Shown: positions 55,546-64,000 of the stretch, one piece after another
Layout: each line of letters opens with the position of its first letter
How positions within the stretch are numbered: position 1 is the first letter of the stretch
Assembly: GCF_004011865.1 (NCBI RefSeq)
Contig: NZ_RKLP01000007.1
Span: forward strand, 186,001 to 250,000
Source: Prescottella agglutinans
GTDB taxonomy: Bacteria > Actinomycetota > Actinomycetes > Mycobacteriales > Mycobacteriaceae
Reading direction: 5' to 3'
Length of the DNA: 64,000 bases
Made by a program: the position numbers and the translations under genes
Notes under the pieces: generated by a model
The model's database searches: none
Seen by the model: the letters and a program-made list of their open reading frames with translations, nothing else
What the model was told of the DNA's origin: nothing

Positions 55546-55844
55546 AGTTCTTCGACGGACACGCGATGCATCCAGGGTTCAACCGCTCGACTCGGAGCAT
55601 CACTCCACTCCCGCGACTCCCGTTGCGACAGAAACCTTCTCCTAGAAGCAGTCGATCCGGTAGCGCATGCGGGACGTGACGCACCACGCCGGTCGACACC
55701 ATCCCCCGTGCGGCAGCGAGACGGCCCGCGGATTCGGGTATTCCTGCGGTTCCGTCTCGAACCGAGTTCTACCACGCGACACGCCCGACACGATTCGGCT
55801 TATCTTCCGTTTCCGTTGCGCACAGAGTGACTACTGTTGCCGAT
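55546..55844. other. Spacer upstream of the defence locus
   Basis: Almost 300 nt without a supported gene and with a visibly lower GC content than its surroundings. It includes the TACTGT -10 of the following gene and another TATCTT at 55801-55806. No attachment site, tRNA or repeat was recognised, but this is the likeliest left boundary of the Wadjet island. Confidence 0.4.
55832..55837 (+). promoter_or_regulatory. -10 element TACTGT upstream of the AbiEi-like gene
   Basis: TACTGT is 7 nt before GTG 55845, the same arrangement as other leaderless genes here. It favours GTG 55845 over the in-frame GTG 55827. Confidence 0.45.
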
Positions 55845-56915
55845 GTGACCACTGCGGACGTTGCACCGAACCCGAGGCCCGAACGGAGCATCGACATCTA
55901 CCGCCGTTCGGTGTCGTGGCTCGAGACCCACCTCCCCCGCGGCTGGACCGTGTCCGCGGATCGGCCCCGCTCCCCCGCGGCGCCCAATCGTCTGCTGATC
56001 ACGGCGCCCGACGGCGACACGGTCTCGTACTCGATCGTCACGTCGAAGGGCGTGCTCAGCGGCGACGTCGCCCGCATCTCCGCCGAATTGTCCGACAGCG
56101 ATCGGGCATTCGTGTGTGCGCACTACCTGTCGGACCCGGTGCGCCGCCAACTCGACGGGCACGGGATCTCGTACGCCGACGCCACCGGCAACGTCAACCT
56201 CGTCGCGGAGCGGCCCGCGATCTGGGTGCGCAACCGCGGCGCGGACGCCGACCCCTGGCGGGGGCCGGGCCGTCCGTCCGGCGTGCTCACCGGCGAACCG
56301 TCCGAACGTGTGGTCCGCGCGCTCGCCGACCACACCGGTGAACTGTCGGTTCCCGAACTGATCAGGCTCTCCGGCGCGTCCACGGGTGCGGCGTACCGGG
56401 TGGTCGAGGTGCTCTTCGAGCGCGAACTGCTCACCCGTCTCCCGCGCGGCCCGATCACCGACGTCCGGTGGCAGCACATGCTGCGGGCGTGGGCGGCCGA
56501 CCGCAAACCCTGTCCGACACGCGGTTTCGCGGCACCCGGCGGTCTCGACGACCTGCGCTCCCGCCTGGCCGCGACCAACGGCGATCTCGGCTACGCCGTC
56601 ACCGGGATCGGCGCCACCGACTACGCCACCCCCACCGTGATCGAGGTGTACGCCGACGACGTCGACGCGTTCGCCGCCGCGCTGGATCTGCGGCCCGTCG
56701 ACGGCGGAGCCGACATCGTCGTGGCCACGCCGTGGTCGGCGGTGGTGTTCGACCGCATGCAGTACCGCGACGGGCTGCGCTGCGTCGCCCCGGCGCACGC
56801 GTACGCGGACCTGGTCGCGGGTCCGTTCCGGCACCCGGACGCCGCCGACTACCTGCTGACGACGCTCAGCGCGGACGAATCCGCGTGGCGCCGGCCCCTG
56901 CGTCGTACGCGGTGA
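55845..56915 (+). CDS. Winged-helix / AbiEi-antitoxin-like protein upstream of jetA
   Basis: A 356-residue soluble protein. The N-terminal half (1-~120) ends with GISYADATGNVNLV, a motif seen in a family of proteins annotated as AbiEi-type antitoxin-like. The middle (about 145-195, ALADHTGELSVPELIRLSGA, then YRVVEVLFERELLTRL) is a winged helix. The C-terminal part (DVDAFAAALDLRPVDGGADI) resembles the nucleotidyltransferase-like tail of such proteins. No AbiEii-type toxin follows; instead jetA begins after 49 nt. It may be the regulator of the Wadjet operon or an extra component. The family call is tentative. Confidence 0.5.
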   Translation: MTTADVAPNPRPERSIDIYRRSVSWLETHLPRGWTVSADRPRSPAAPNRLLITAPDGDTVSYSIVTSKGVLSGDVARISAELSDSDRAFVCAHYLSDPVRRQLDGHGISYADATGNVNLVAERPAIWVRNRGADADPWRGPGRPSGVLTGEPSERVVRALADHTGELSVPELIRLSGASTGAAYRVVEVLFERELLTRLPRGPITDVRWQHMLRAWAADRKPCPTRGFAAPGGLDDLRSRLAATNGDLGYAVTGIGATDYATPTVIEVYADDVDAFAAALDLRPVDGGADIVVATPWSAVVFDRMQYRDGLRCVAPAHAYADLVAGPFRHPDAADYLLTTLSADESAWRRPLRRTR

Positions 56916-56952
56916 CCGACCGGCGTGTTCGCTCGCGGACCGGCCGACGCCC

Positions 56953-56958
56953 TAGGCT
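56953..56958 (+). promoter_or_regulatory. -10 element TAGGCT for jetA, leaderless start
   Basis: TAGGCT is followed by 6 nt and GTG 56965, so jetA should have its own leaderless transcript separate from the gene upstream. This favours GTG 56965 over GTG 56959. Confidence 0.55.
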
Positions 56959-56964
56959 GTGACG

Positions 56965-58476
56965 GTGAGCGATTCAGGTGACCCGGGGACGGTCGCAGAC
57001 GTCGATTTCGCCGCGCGTGAGGACCGGCTGCGGCTGTTCTCCTTCACGACGGCCGAGAAGCGCACCGAGTACCTGTGGGTGCTGCGCGCGTTCGACAACG
57101 CGCGCGCCAATTACGTGGTCCTGTTGCACGCGGGTGAGGTCGCGGACATTCTCGCGCGCACCGCCGGCGACGACCCGTCCGGCGCCCTCACCTCGGCCGA
57201 GATCACCCCGCTGCTGGAGCAGTTGCACACGTGGGGCGTCCTGGAACGCAGCTACGACGGCAGCCGCGCCGCCACGCTCGCCGAGTACCGCAACCGGCAC
57301 TTCGTCTACCAGTTCAGCCAGGCCGGCTACCTGGCGTTCCGGGCCGTCGAGGACCTCCTCGGTGCCCGGCTCGAGGACGCGACCCTCTCCCGGCTCGCGC
57401 TGCCGGACCTGCTCGCCGACCTCGAGGAACTCGCCGAGGCCAACCGTCGCGGCGACGACGACCTGATCTACCGCAAGCTCTCCCGCCTGGATTCCACGCT
57501 CACCGACATGGCCGCCCGCGCGGCGCAGTTCTACCTGATGCTCGGGGACCTGGTGCGCACCACGGAGATCACCCCCGAGGCGTTCCTCGCCCACAAGGAC
57601 GCGCTGCTCAGCCACATGCGGGAGTTCAGCTCGGACCTGGCGCGCTACGCGCCGAAGCTCGCGGCCGCGATCGCACTCGTGGAGTCCACCGGCATCGACG
57701 CCCTGATCGCGCGTGCCGCGGCCAGCGACGAGCGCCTGTTCATGTCCCGCGAGGATCGTGAATCCGACTGGCGGGCACGCTGGTCGGGGCTGGCGCAGTG
57801 GTTCGTGGCGGCCGCGGGCCCGAGCGAGTCCGATCGGCTGCGGGAAGGCACGATGAGCGCGATCGCGGCCGTGCTGTCGCTGCTGCGACGCGTCACCGAG
57901 ACCCGGCGCGGCGGCGTGAGCCGGGAGAGCCAGCTGCGCCACCTCGCCGGCTGGTTCGCCGCGACGCCCACCGAGGACTCGGCGCACGCGCTGTTCCAGC
58001 TGGTGTTCGACCTCGGCCGCCCGCGCCACCTGTCGATGGTCCACCCGGACGCCGACATCATCCCCGACTCGCGGTCGTGGTGGGACGCGACGCCGGTCGA
58101 GATCTCCCGCACGCTCGCCGAGACCGGGCGGGCGGCGACGCCGGGGATGCCGTCGCGCGTGCAGCGCAACGAGGGCAGCATCCGACGGCTCCGGGAGGAA
58201 CAGTTGGCCGGCCAGCGCGCCCGCGCCGTCGCGGCGTCCTCGCTCGCCGCGAAGGGCGCCTACGACCGGGTGCTCGACGCGCAGGAGACCGACGTGCTGC
58301 TGAGCCTGCTCAACGCGGCGCTCACCGCGCGGGTGCCGGTCAGCGGCGAGGTCCCCAGCTCGACGGGCTCGGAGAACGGAGTCCGGCTGACCCTGAGCCC
58401 GCACGCGGAATCCACGGTGGTCCAGACCGCCCGCGGCCGTCTCCACCTCGACGGACTGCAGGTGAGCGTGAAGTGA
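56965..58476 (+). CDS. jetA: Wadjet component JetA (DUF2397 / TIGR02677)
   Basis: A 503-residue helical protein. LRLFSFTTAEKRTEYLWVLR is the recognisable start of the DUF2397 family, followed by LLEQLHTWGVLERSYDG and YQFSQAGYLAFRAVEDLLGA. It plays the kleisin (MukF-like) part of the Wadjet SMC complex, linking the JetC heads and binding JetB. Wadjet complexes extrude DNA loops and lead to cleavage of small circular plasmids by JetD. The gene order A-B-C and the family types correspond to the class I recall as Wadjet type II. It overlaps jetB (GTGA). Confidence 0.85.
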   Translation: MSDSGDPGTVADVDFAAREDRLRLFSFTTAEKRTEYLWVLRAFDNARANYVVLLHAGEVADILARTAGDDPSGALTSAEITPLLEQLHTWGVLERSYDGSRAATLAEYRNRHFVYQFSQAGYLAFRAVEDLLGARLEDATLSRLALPDLLADLEELAEANRRGDDDLIYRKLSRLDSTLTDMAARAAQFYLMLGDLVRTTEITPEAFLAHKDALLSHMREFSSDLARYAPKLAAAIALVESTGIDALIARAAASDERLFMSREDRESDWRARWSGLAQWFVAAAGPSESDRLREGTMSAIAAVLSLLRRVTETRRGGVSRESQLRHLAGWFAATPTEDSAHALFQLVFDLGRPRHLSMVHPDADIIPDSRSWWDATPVEISRTLAETGRAATPGMPSRVQRNEGSIRRLREEQLAGQRARAVAASSLAAKGAYDRVLDAQETDVLLSLLNAALTARVPVSGEVPSSTGSENGVRLTLSPHAESTVVQTARGRLHLDGLQVSVK

Positions 58477-59897
58477 GGGCCCGCACCGTCTCCCCGCTGG
58501 ACCTCGACTCGTACCAGCGGGCCGCCCGCGTCATCCTGTCCAATCACCTTGTGACGCAGACCTACCCGGACCGTCTGGCGCTGCCGCTGCTGCGCCGGTG
58601 GGCCACCGAACTGCGCGACGACCTACTCGAGCTGTTCGGGTACCGCCTCGAGGTGACCGAGACGACGGCACGCCTGTTCACGGTGCCCGACCGGCTCACA
58701 CCGGGCACCCCCGCCCGAACCACCAACGACCGCACCTTCGACCGCCACCGGTACGCCTACCTGGCGCTCGCGCTCGCGGCCCTCGGACGCGCCGGCAACC
58801 AGATCACGCTCTCGGAGTTGGCCGACCACGTCGCCGCCGAGGCCGCGCAGGTCCCCGGGGTGGCGTTGTCGACAGACCGGGCCGCGGACCGTGACGCGTT
58901 CGTCGACGCGGTCGGCTGGCTCGCGGCACGCGGCGCGATCGTCCTCGCCGACGGCGACGCCGGCGGCTGGGCGTCGAATCCCGCTGCGGGCGAGGCGCTC
59001 TACGACATCGACCGCTCCGTGGTCGTCGCCCTGTTCCGGCCGCCGCGGGCGCTGCAGCACCTGACGTCGGTGCGGTCGCTGCTCGCGGGCGAGCAGTCGG
59101 CTCTCGACGAGGACGCGATCGGGTACCGCCCCGCCGATCCGCGGGAGATTTCGCGCCGGATGCGGCGCGCGCTCGTCGAACGTCCCGTCGTGTACGCGGA
59201 CGAGTTCGGCGACGACGAACGACTCCAGTTGGCGCTCCCCCGCACGGCGTCCGACGTCGAGGACCTGACCGGACTGGTGGCCGAGCGCCGCGCCGAGGGC
59301 ATCGCGATGATCGACCCGTCCGGCCGGATGTCGGACGTCCGGTTCCCCAGCACGGGCACCGTCGCCCAGGTGGCGCTGCTGCTGGCCGGCGAGATGGCCG
59401 ACCGAGTCCTCGACCTGGATGCGCCCGAACTCCCCCGGCACCCGCTTCCCGACTCCGGTCAGCACGATCTGATCGCCCACCTGGACGCCGCGATCCCCAG
59501 TGCCGGGATCTTCGAGCACCTCGCCGACGACGCCGGGGACGCCCCCGCCGATCTCTTCACGCCGGTGGACGACCGCCCCGAACCGGCCCGATACGCGCTG
59601 CTCGACGACGTGTGGCTGGCGGCGGCCGTCGACGAACTGGTGCGCCAGTTCGGACGCACGTTCGCCGCGCAGTGGCAGGCCGATCACGACGGCCTGCGGC
59701 GCAGCGCCGTGGCGCTGCTCGCGCGCCTGGACCTCGTCCGGCGCGTCGACGACGGCGTGCTGGTGCTACCGGCCATCGCACGTTTCCGCGGCGTCGTCGT
59801 CAACATCCGCGACCGCACCGCACAGTCCGATCTGTTCCACGAACCGGTTCCCGGCGAACCTTCGAGCACCGACGAACCCACCTCCGTAGAGAAGTAG
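58473..59897 (+). CDS. jetB: Wadjet component JetB (DUF2398 / TIGR02678)
   Basis: A 474-residue protein. The segments YQRAARVILSNHLVTQTYPD, LELFGYRLEVTETTARLFTV, RHRYAYLALALAALGRAGNQ and WLAARGAIVLADGDAGGW are typical of DUF2398. It is the KITE-like (MukE-like) winged-helix subunit that dimerises and binds JetA and DNA. It is somewhat longer than I expect for the family (about 400), mainly in the C-terminal third. The GTG start overlaps the jetA stop; jetC begins 13 nt after its stop. Confidence 0.85.
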   Translation: MRARTVSPLDLDSYQRAARVILSNHLVTQTYPDRLALPLLRRWATELRDDLLELFGYRLEVTETTARLFTVPDRLTPGTPARTTNDRTFDRHRYAYLALALAALGRAGNQITLSELADHVAAEAAQVPGVALSTDRAADRDAFVDAVGWLAARGAIVLADGDAGGWASNPAAGEALYDIDRSVVVALFRPPRALQHLTSVRSLLAGEQSALDEDAIGYRPADPREISRRMRRALVERPVVYADEFGDDERLQLALPRTASDVEDLTGLVAERRAEGIAMIDPSGRMSDVRFPSTGTVAQVALLLAGEMADRVLDLDAPELPRHPLPDSGQHDLIAHLDAAIPSAGIFEHLADDAGDAPADLFTPVDDRPEPARYALLDDVWLAAAVDELVRQFGRTFAAQWQADHDGLRRSAVALLARLDLVRRVDDGVLVLPAIARFRGVVVNIRDRTAQSDLFHEPVPGEPSSTDEPTSVEK

Positions 59898-59910
59898 AGG
59901 CACATTTCGT

Positions 59911-62900
59911 ATGGCACACGCGCGTTTCAAGCCGACCCGCGCCGGGATCGTCAACCTGTGGGACTACCGCGACCAGGAGTTCTCGTTCGCCGACGGCCGC
60001 CTGGTGCTGCGCGGGCCCAACGGTTCGGGCAAGACGAAGGCGCTCGAGGTGCTGTTCCCCTTCGTGTTCGACGGCCGCATCGAGCCGCGCCGCCTCAACC
60101 CGTTCGCGGGCGAGGAACGGACCATGAAGTCGAATCTGCTCTACCGCGGCCAGGATTCGGCCCACTCGTACGTGTGGATGGAGTTCTGCCGCGGACCGCA
60201 GGACGACCCGGAGGCGGTCACCGTCGGCATCGGGATGCGTGCGACCCGCCAGAACGACAAGGTCACCCGGTGGTACTTCGTCGCGGAGGGCCGGGTGGGT
60301 GTCGACTTCTCGCTGCTCGGCGGCGACGACCGGCCACTCACCAAGAAACAGCTCGCCGAGCAGCTCGGCAGTGACGCCATCACCGACCGCCCGGTCGACT
60401 ACCGTGCCGCGATCGACGCCCGGTTGTTCGGACTCGGGGCCGAACGCTACGACCAGCTGATCAACCTGATCCTGACGCTGCGCCGCCCCCAGCTCGCGAA
60501 GAACCTCGACCCGAAGGGCCTGTCGCAGGCGCTCACCGACGGACTTCGCCCGCTCGACGAGCAGCTCGTGCTCGAGGCGGCCCGCTCCTTCAGCGACATG
60601 GAGGAGGTGGGCCGTGCACTCGAGGGGCTGGCGGCCGCCGACCAGGCCGCGCAGAGTTTCGTGACCGTGTACTCGAAGTACCTGGCCCAGCAGGCCCGCA
60701 CGGACGTCGAACAGGTGGCCCGCCGGCTCGAGTCCGTCGACCGGGCCAAGGCAGTGCTCGACGAGGCACTCGCGCGGCAGACGTCCCGCCAGGAGGAGCG
60801 CCTGCTCGCCGAGGAGCGGTTCACCGTCGCCGAGCGCGCGCTCGAGCAGGCCCGCGCCGACCTCGACACCCTGCAGCGCTCCGGCGCGTACGAGGGCAAG
60901 CAGCAGCTCGACGACCTCGCGGCCGCCGTCGAGCAGCTCAAGGTGTCGACCGCGCAGCAGGCCGACAAGGCACGCAAGGCGCAGGCAACGCTCGAGCAGC
61001 GCACCGACGAGGCCGTGCGCGCGACCGACGCGGTGCGCCGGGCGAGCGCGGCCATGGTGCGCGCCGAGGAGGAGCTGGCCGAGTCGGCCGAGCAGGCCGG
61101 GATCGCGTGGACCCCGCTGCCGGAGGGCGCGCGGGCCGACCAGATCACCACCACCGTCCGCGGACACGCCGAGGAACGCGACGGCGACGTGCGCGCCGTG
61201 CGCGCGGCGCTGGCCACGGTCGAGAAGGCCACCACGGAGCGGGACCGCGCCGACCGCGCAGCGGACAAGGGCCGCGAACTGCTCGACGCTGCCCAGGCCG
61301 CGGTCGCCGAGGCCGAGGCCTCCGTGGAACTGGCCCGGGCGGACTGCGCGGCCGCGTTGCGCGGATGGTGGACGGAGCATTCGTCCGAGTACGCCTCGAT
61401 CGGGGTGACCGCCGACCTGTTCGCGGCCCTGGATGCGGCGCTCGCGCAGGCCGGCGAGGACGACTCCCCCAGCCTGACGACCGTGCTCCACGAACAGACC
61501 CAGTCGGCGCTCGACGAGCAACGCGCCCAGCGACGTGACGCGGCGGCCGCGCAGTCCGCGACCGCCGAACGGATCACCGCGCTGCGCGCCGACCGGAAGC
61601 GCGTCGCCGCCGAACACGACGACGCCCCCGCCGGATTCGCGTTCCGCACCGGTGACCGCGCCGACCTCCCCGGCGCTCCGCTGTGGCGTCTGGTGCGGTT
61701 CGCCGACGGTGTCGACCCGGCCGTCGCGGCCGGCGTCGAATCCGCGCTGGCCGCGGCGAACCTCCTCGACGGCTGGGTGTTCGGCGGGGACGGTCCGCTC
61801 CCGGACCTCCCGTCCGAGCAGTTCCTCACGCCGCTGCCCGCGGATCGTCGACCGGACGGTCCGACGCTGGCCGACGTGCTCGAGGTGGAACCCGACGCCG
61901 GCGTGTCCGAGGCGACCGTGCAGGCCGTCCTGGACTCGGTGGCACTCGACCGCACCGGCACGGCCGGGGCCGCCGCCGTCGGGGTCGGGGTGGACGGCCA
62001 CTTCTGGCAGGGCGTCCAGCGCGGCCGCCACGTCAAGGCGGACGCCGAGTACATCGGCACCACCGCGCGCGAGCGGCGCCGCGCCCAACGCCTCGAGGAA
62101 CTCGACGACGAGATCGCGGCCGCGGAGGAAGCCCTGGGTGCCGCCCGCGACGCCGAGGCCGAGACCGCCGCGGTCCTCGAGCGGCTGGCGGGTGCCGGCA
62201 AGGCGCTGCCGCGGACGTCGGGCGTGCTCGCCGCGATCAAGAAGCTCACCGAGTCGGCCGGCGCCCTGCGCACCCGGTCCGAGTCCACGGCCACCGTCGG
62301 CGAGGAACTCGATCAGGCGATCGCCGACCACACCGCCAAGGAGAAGCAGCTGCGCGCGGTCGCCGTGACGCACCGCACGTCCCATCAGGCCCGGGACGTC
62401 GACGCGCTCGCGGCCGCGATCCGGCACTTCGAGAACCAGGGCGAACAGCTGCTCCGCTGCCGCCGTGAGCACGAGAAGGAACTCGAACTGCACCGGGAGG
62501 CCGACGACCGCCTCGAGGAGGCGCGCGGGAACGCCGAGGAGTTCGTCGAGGAGGCCGCGGTCGCCGAGGAGAACTACGCGCAGCAGGTCTCCCGCCTCGA
62601 GACCCTCCGCGAGGCGCTCGGCGCCAGCGCCGAACAGATCGACGCCGAGCTCGAGCAGGCCAGGGCCCGCATCGAGGTGTGCAAGACCGAGCAGCGCGCG
62701 GCCCGCAAGACGTACGACGCCGCGGTCGAGCAGATCGGCAAGGCCGAGGGCGCACACGCCGCCGCCATCGAGACCCTGCGCAGCGCGCTGACCGAAACCC
62801 GTTCGGACGCAGACCGACTCGCACCCTACGCGCGGCGCGACCTGCTGGATCTGCTCGGCGCCCCGACCCAGCACGCGTGGCCGCAGAGTTCCGCGGCGTG

Positions 62901-64000
62901 GCTGAGCCCGGACCAGCTGGTGTACCGGATCGCCACGGAGGGTGATCCCGACGCGCCGATCCTGCCGCCCGAGGTGGAGGCCCTCTACCGGGCGCTGGAC
63001 GCGGCCACCGCGTCGGTAAAGACCAGCGAGAACGCGAAGAAGTCGACCCGCTCGGCGCTCACGGCGGCGCTCCAGGACTTCGACGCCCAGCTGGCCGCGG
63101 CCGGTCAGGACTACCGGCTGCAGTGGGACGCACCGGACGGGCTCACCGTCGTCCGCGTGCAGGACGACCAGGGCTACTCGTCGATCGGCGAGTTCGCGAC
63201 CCGGATCAGCGCGGCGCGCCGAGATCAGGAAGTGCTGCTGACGGATTCGGAGCGGCGCATCCTCGAGGACGCGCTGCTGACCGGTCTCGCGCAGCAGATC
63301 CACGAGCGCACCGCGGACGCGCGCGACCTCATCGCGCAGATGGGTGCCGAGATGCGCGAGCGGCGCATGTCGTCCGGCAGCACGATCGGCGTGCACTGGG
63401 TGCTCGCCGACAACCTCGACGACAGTTCACGAGCCGTGTCGAAGCTGCTCGACCGGGCGACGTCGGCGTTGAGCGCCGACGAATTGGCCACCATCCGAGC
63501 ACATTTCGCGGCGCAGGTACGCATCGCCCGGGCCGCCCACCCCGAGCGGTCGTACCCGGAGATCCTGGCGGCGGCGCTCGACTACCGGCGTTGGCGGGTG
63601 TTCTCGTTCACCCTCATCGGCGGCGACGGCAGCGAGGACCGGCTCACCGTGGCCCGGCACAGCGCACTGTCCGGCGGCGAGCAGTCGGTGTCGCTGCACC
63701 TGCCGCTGTTCGCGGCGGCGCACGTCATGCTGTCGTCCGCCGATCCGCACTCGCCGCGCCTGCTCGGACTCGACGAGGCATTCGCCGGCGTGGACGACAA
63801 CGGCCGTAGCGAACTCCTCGGTCTGAGCGTGCAGTTCGATCTCGATCTGTTCATGACCGGCTACGACCTGTGGATCACGTACGCGGGCGTGCCGGGGTGT
63901 GCCCACTACGACCTCGCGCATTCGACCGCGGAGCAGAGTGTGAGCGCGGCGCTGCTCGTGTGGTCGGGCGGCGGACTGCTCGCGGAGCACGACGGGAGCA
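59911..64000 (+). CDS. jetC: Wadjet SMC-like ATPase JetC (TIGR02680), cut by the right edge
   Basis: The frame is open from ATG 59911 to the end of the window: 1363 codons, close to the full size of the family. Walker A GPNGSGKT is at residues 35-42. Long heptad-rich, Glu/Ala/Arg-rich coiled coils fill about 270-560 and 710-970. A globular hinge-like region near 585-700 begins APLWRLVRFADG. The ABC signature LSGGEQ is at 1253-1258 and Walker B LLGLDEAF around D1288-E1289. It is the MukB-like motor of the complex. A long ORF on the opposite strand here is only a codon-bias shadow. The missing tail should be short, and jetD is expected next. Confidence 0.9.
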   Translation, partial: MAHARFKPTRAGIVNLWDYRDQEFSFADGRLVLRGPNGSGKTKALEVLFPFVFDGRIEPRRLNPFAGEERTMKSNLLYRGQDSAHSYVWMEFCRGPQDDPEAVTVGIGMRATRQNDKVTRWYFVAEGRVGVDFSLLGGDDRPLTKKQLAEQLGSDAITDRPVDYRAAIDARLFGLGAERYDQLINLILTLRRPQLAKNLDPKGLSQALTDGLRPLDEQLVLEAARSFSDMEEVGRALEGLAAADQAAQSFVTVYSKYLAQQARTDVEQVARRLESVDRAKAVLDEALARQTSRQEERLLAEERFTVAERALEQARADLDTLQRSGAYEGKQQLDDLAAAVEQLKVSTAQQADKARKAQATLEQRTDEAVRATDAVRRASAAMVRAEEELAESAEQAGIAWTPLPEGARADQITTTVRGHAEERDGDVRAVRAALATVEKATTERDRADRAADKGRELLDAAQAAVAEAEASVELARADCAAALRGWWTEHSSEYASIGVTADLFAALDAALAQAGEDDSPSLTTVLHEQTQSALDEQRAQRRDAAAAQSATAERITALRADRKRVAAEHDDAPAGFAFRTGDRADLPGAPLWRLVRFADGVDPAVAAGVESALAAANLLDGWVFGGDGPLPDLPSEQFLTPLPADRRPDGPTLADVLEVEPDAGVSEATVQAVLDSVALDRTGTAGAAAVGVGVDGHFWQGVQRGRHVKADAEYIGTTARERRRAQRLEELDDEIAAAEEALGAARDAEAETAAVLERLAGAGKALPRTSGVLAAIKKLTESAGALRTRSESTATVGEELDQAIADHTAKEKQLRAVAVTHRTSHQARDVDALAAAIRHFENQGEQLLRCRREHEKELELHREADDRLEEARGNAEEFVEEAAVAEENYAQQVSRLETLREALGASAEQIDAELEQARARIEVCKTEQRAARKTYDAAVEQIGKAEGAHAAAIETLRSALTETRSDADRLAPYARRDLLDLLGAPTQHAWPQSSAAWLSPDQLVYRIATEGDPDAPILPPEVEALYRALDAATASVKTSENAKKSTRSALTAALQDFDAQLAAAGQDYRLQWDAPDGLTVVRVQDDQGYSSIGEFATRISAARRDQEVLLTDSERRILEDALLTGLAQQIHERTADARDLIAQMGAEMRERRMSSGSTIGVHWVLADNLDDSSRAVSKLLDRATSALSADELATIRAHFAAQVRIARAAHPERSYPEILAAALDYRRWRVFSFTLIGGDGSEDRLTVARHSALSGGEQSVSLHLPLFAAAHVMLSSADPHSPRLLGLDEAFAGVDDNGRSELLGLSVQFDLDLFMTGYDLWITYAGVPGCAHYDLAHSTAEQSVSAALLVWSGGGLLAEHDGS

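Noticed and set aside
55827-55844. GTG 55827 as the start of the AbiEi-like gene
   Set aside because: It has no ribosome-binding site and would lie upstream of the transcript start predicted by TACTGT at 55832-55837; kept only as an alternative.
59800-63396. A 1198-codon open frame on the minus strand opposite jetC
   Set aside because: It overlaps the plus-strand SMC gene, whose Walker and signature motifs are clear. The minus frame has only repetitive Gly/Arg/Leu/Val sequence from codon bias.

Overview
The window is high-GC, densely coded chromosomal DNA from a mycolic-acid actinomycete, most likely Rhodococcus or a close Nocardiaceae relative. The basis is recalled gene order. From about 9.8 kb to 52.3 kb the genes follow the Mycobacterium tuberculosis Rv2070c-Rv2125 block: cobK-cobM-cobL-SDR, an F420-type biliverdin reductase, pepE, 5'-3' exonuclease, DUF4333 protein, helY, tatC, tatA, pafC-pafB-pafA, prcA-prcB-pup-dop, mpa/arc, trmI, hisG, hisE, metH and a PAC2 protein. 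No database search was possible, so every family call rests on motifs and memory.

Layout. 0-10 kb is accessory metabolism: the end of a GntR-type regulator with a sterol-desaturase-like hydroxylase, an AurF-type diiron oxygenase with a ferredoxin-fused reductase, a flavin monooxygenase-SDR-rhomboid operon, a TetR-regulated divergent pair with clear operators, and a SUKH protein coupled to cobK. 10-20 kb holds late cobalamin genes, secreted and peptidase genes, and a large DUF4132 protein. 20-39 kb holds the Tat export genes and the complete Pup-proteasome system: tag, ligase, deamidase, core and ATPase, plus the PafBC regulators. It also carries a PAP2-diacylglycerol-kinase fusion and a MerR-HEAT operon.

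39-43 kb is a scar. A RecB-family nuclease gene that should lie between trmI and the thioesterase is reduced to 5' and 3' fragments. A wax ester synthase gene, a tiny ORF and a PAS-ANTAR gene sit between them. 44-52 kb returns to conserved synteny (hisG, hisE, RluA, TrhO, HAD phosphatase, metH, PAC2).

52-64 kb is accessory again. It has an MFS transporter, a TetR/oxidoreductase pair, an orphan small gene, and then a Wadjet-type SMC anti-plasmid system (jetA, jetB, jetC). That system runs off the right edge, so jetD is not visible. A separate winged-helix/AbiEi-like gene lies directly upstream of jetA and may be a regulator or accessory part.

A recurring feature is that many genes have a TANNNT -10 hexamer ending 6-7 nt before the start codon, which predicts leaderless mRNAs for dop, pafA, pafB, metH, PAC2, pepE, jetA and others. 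Strong stem-loops separate several convergent gene pairs, and one stem-loop sits between tatA and tatC.
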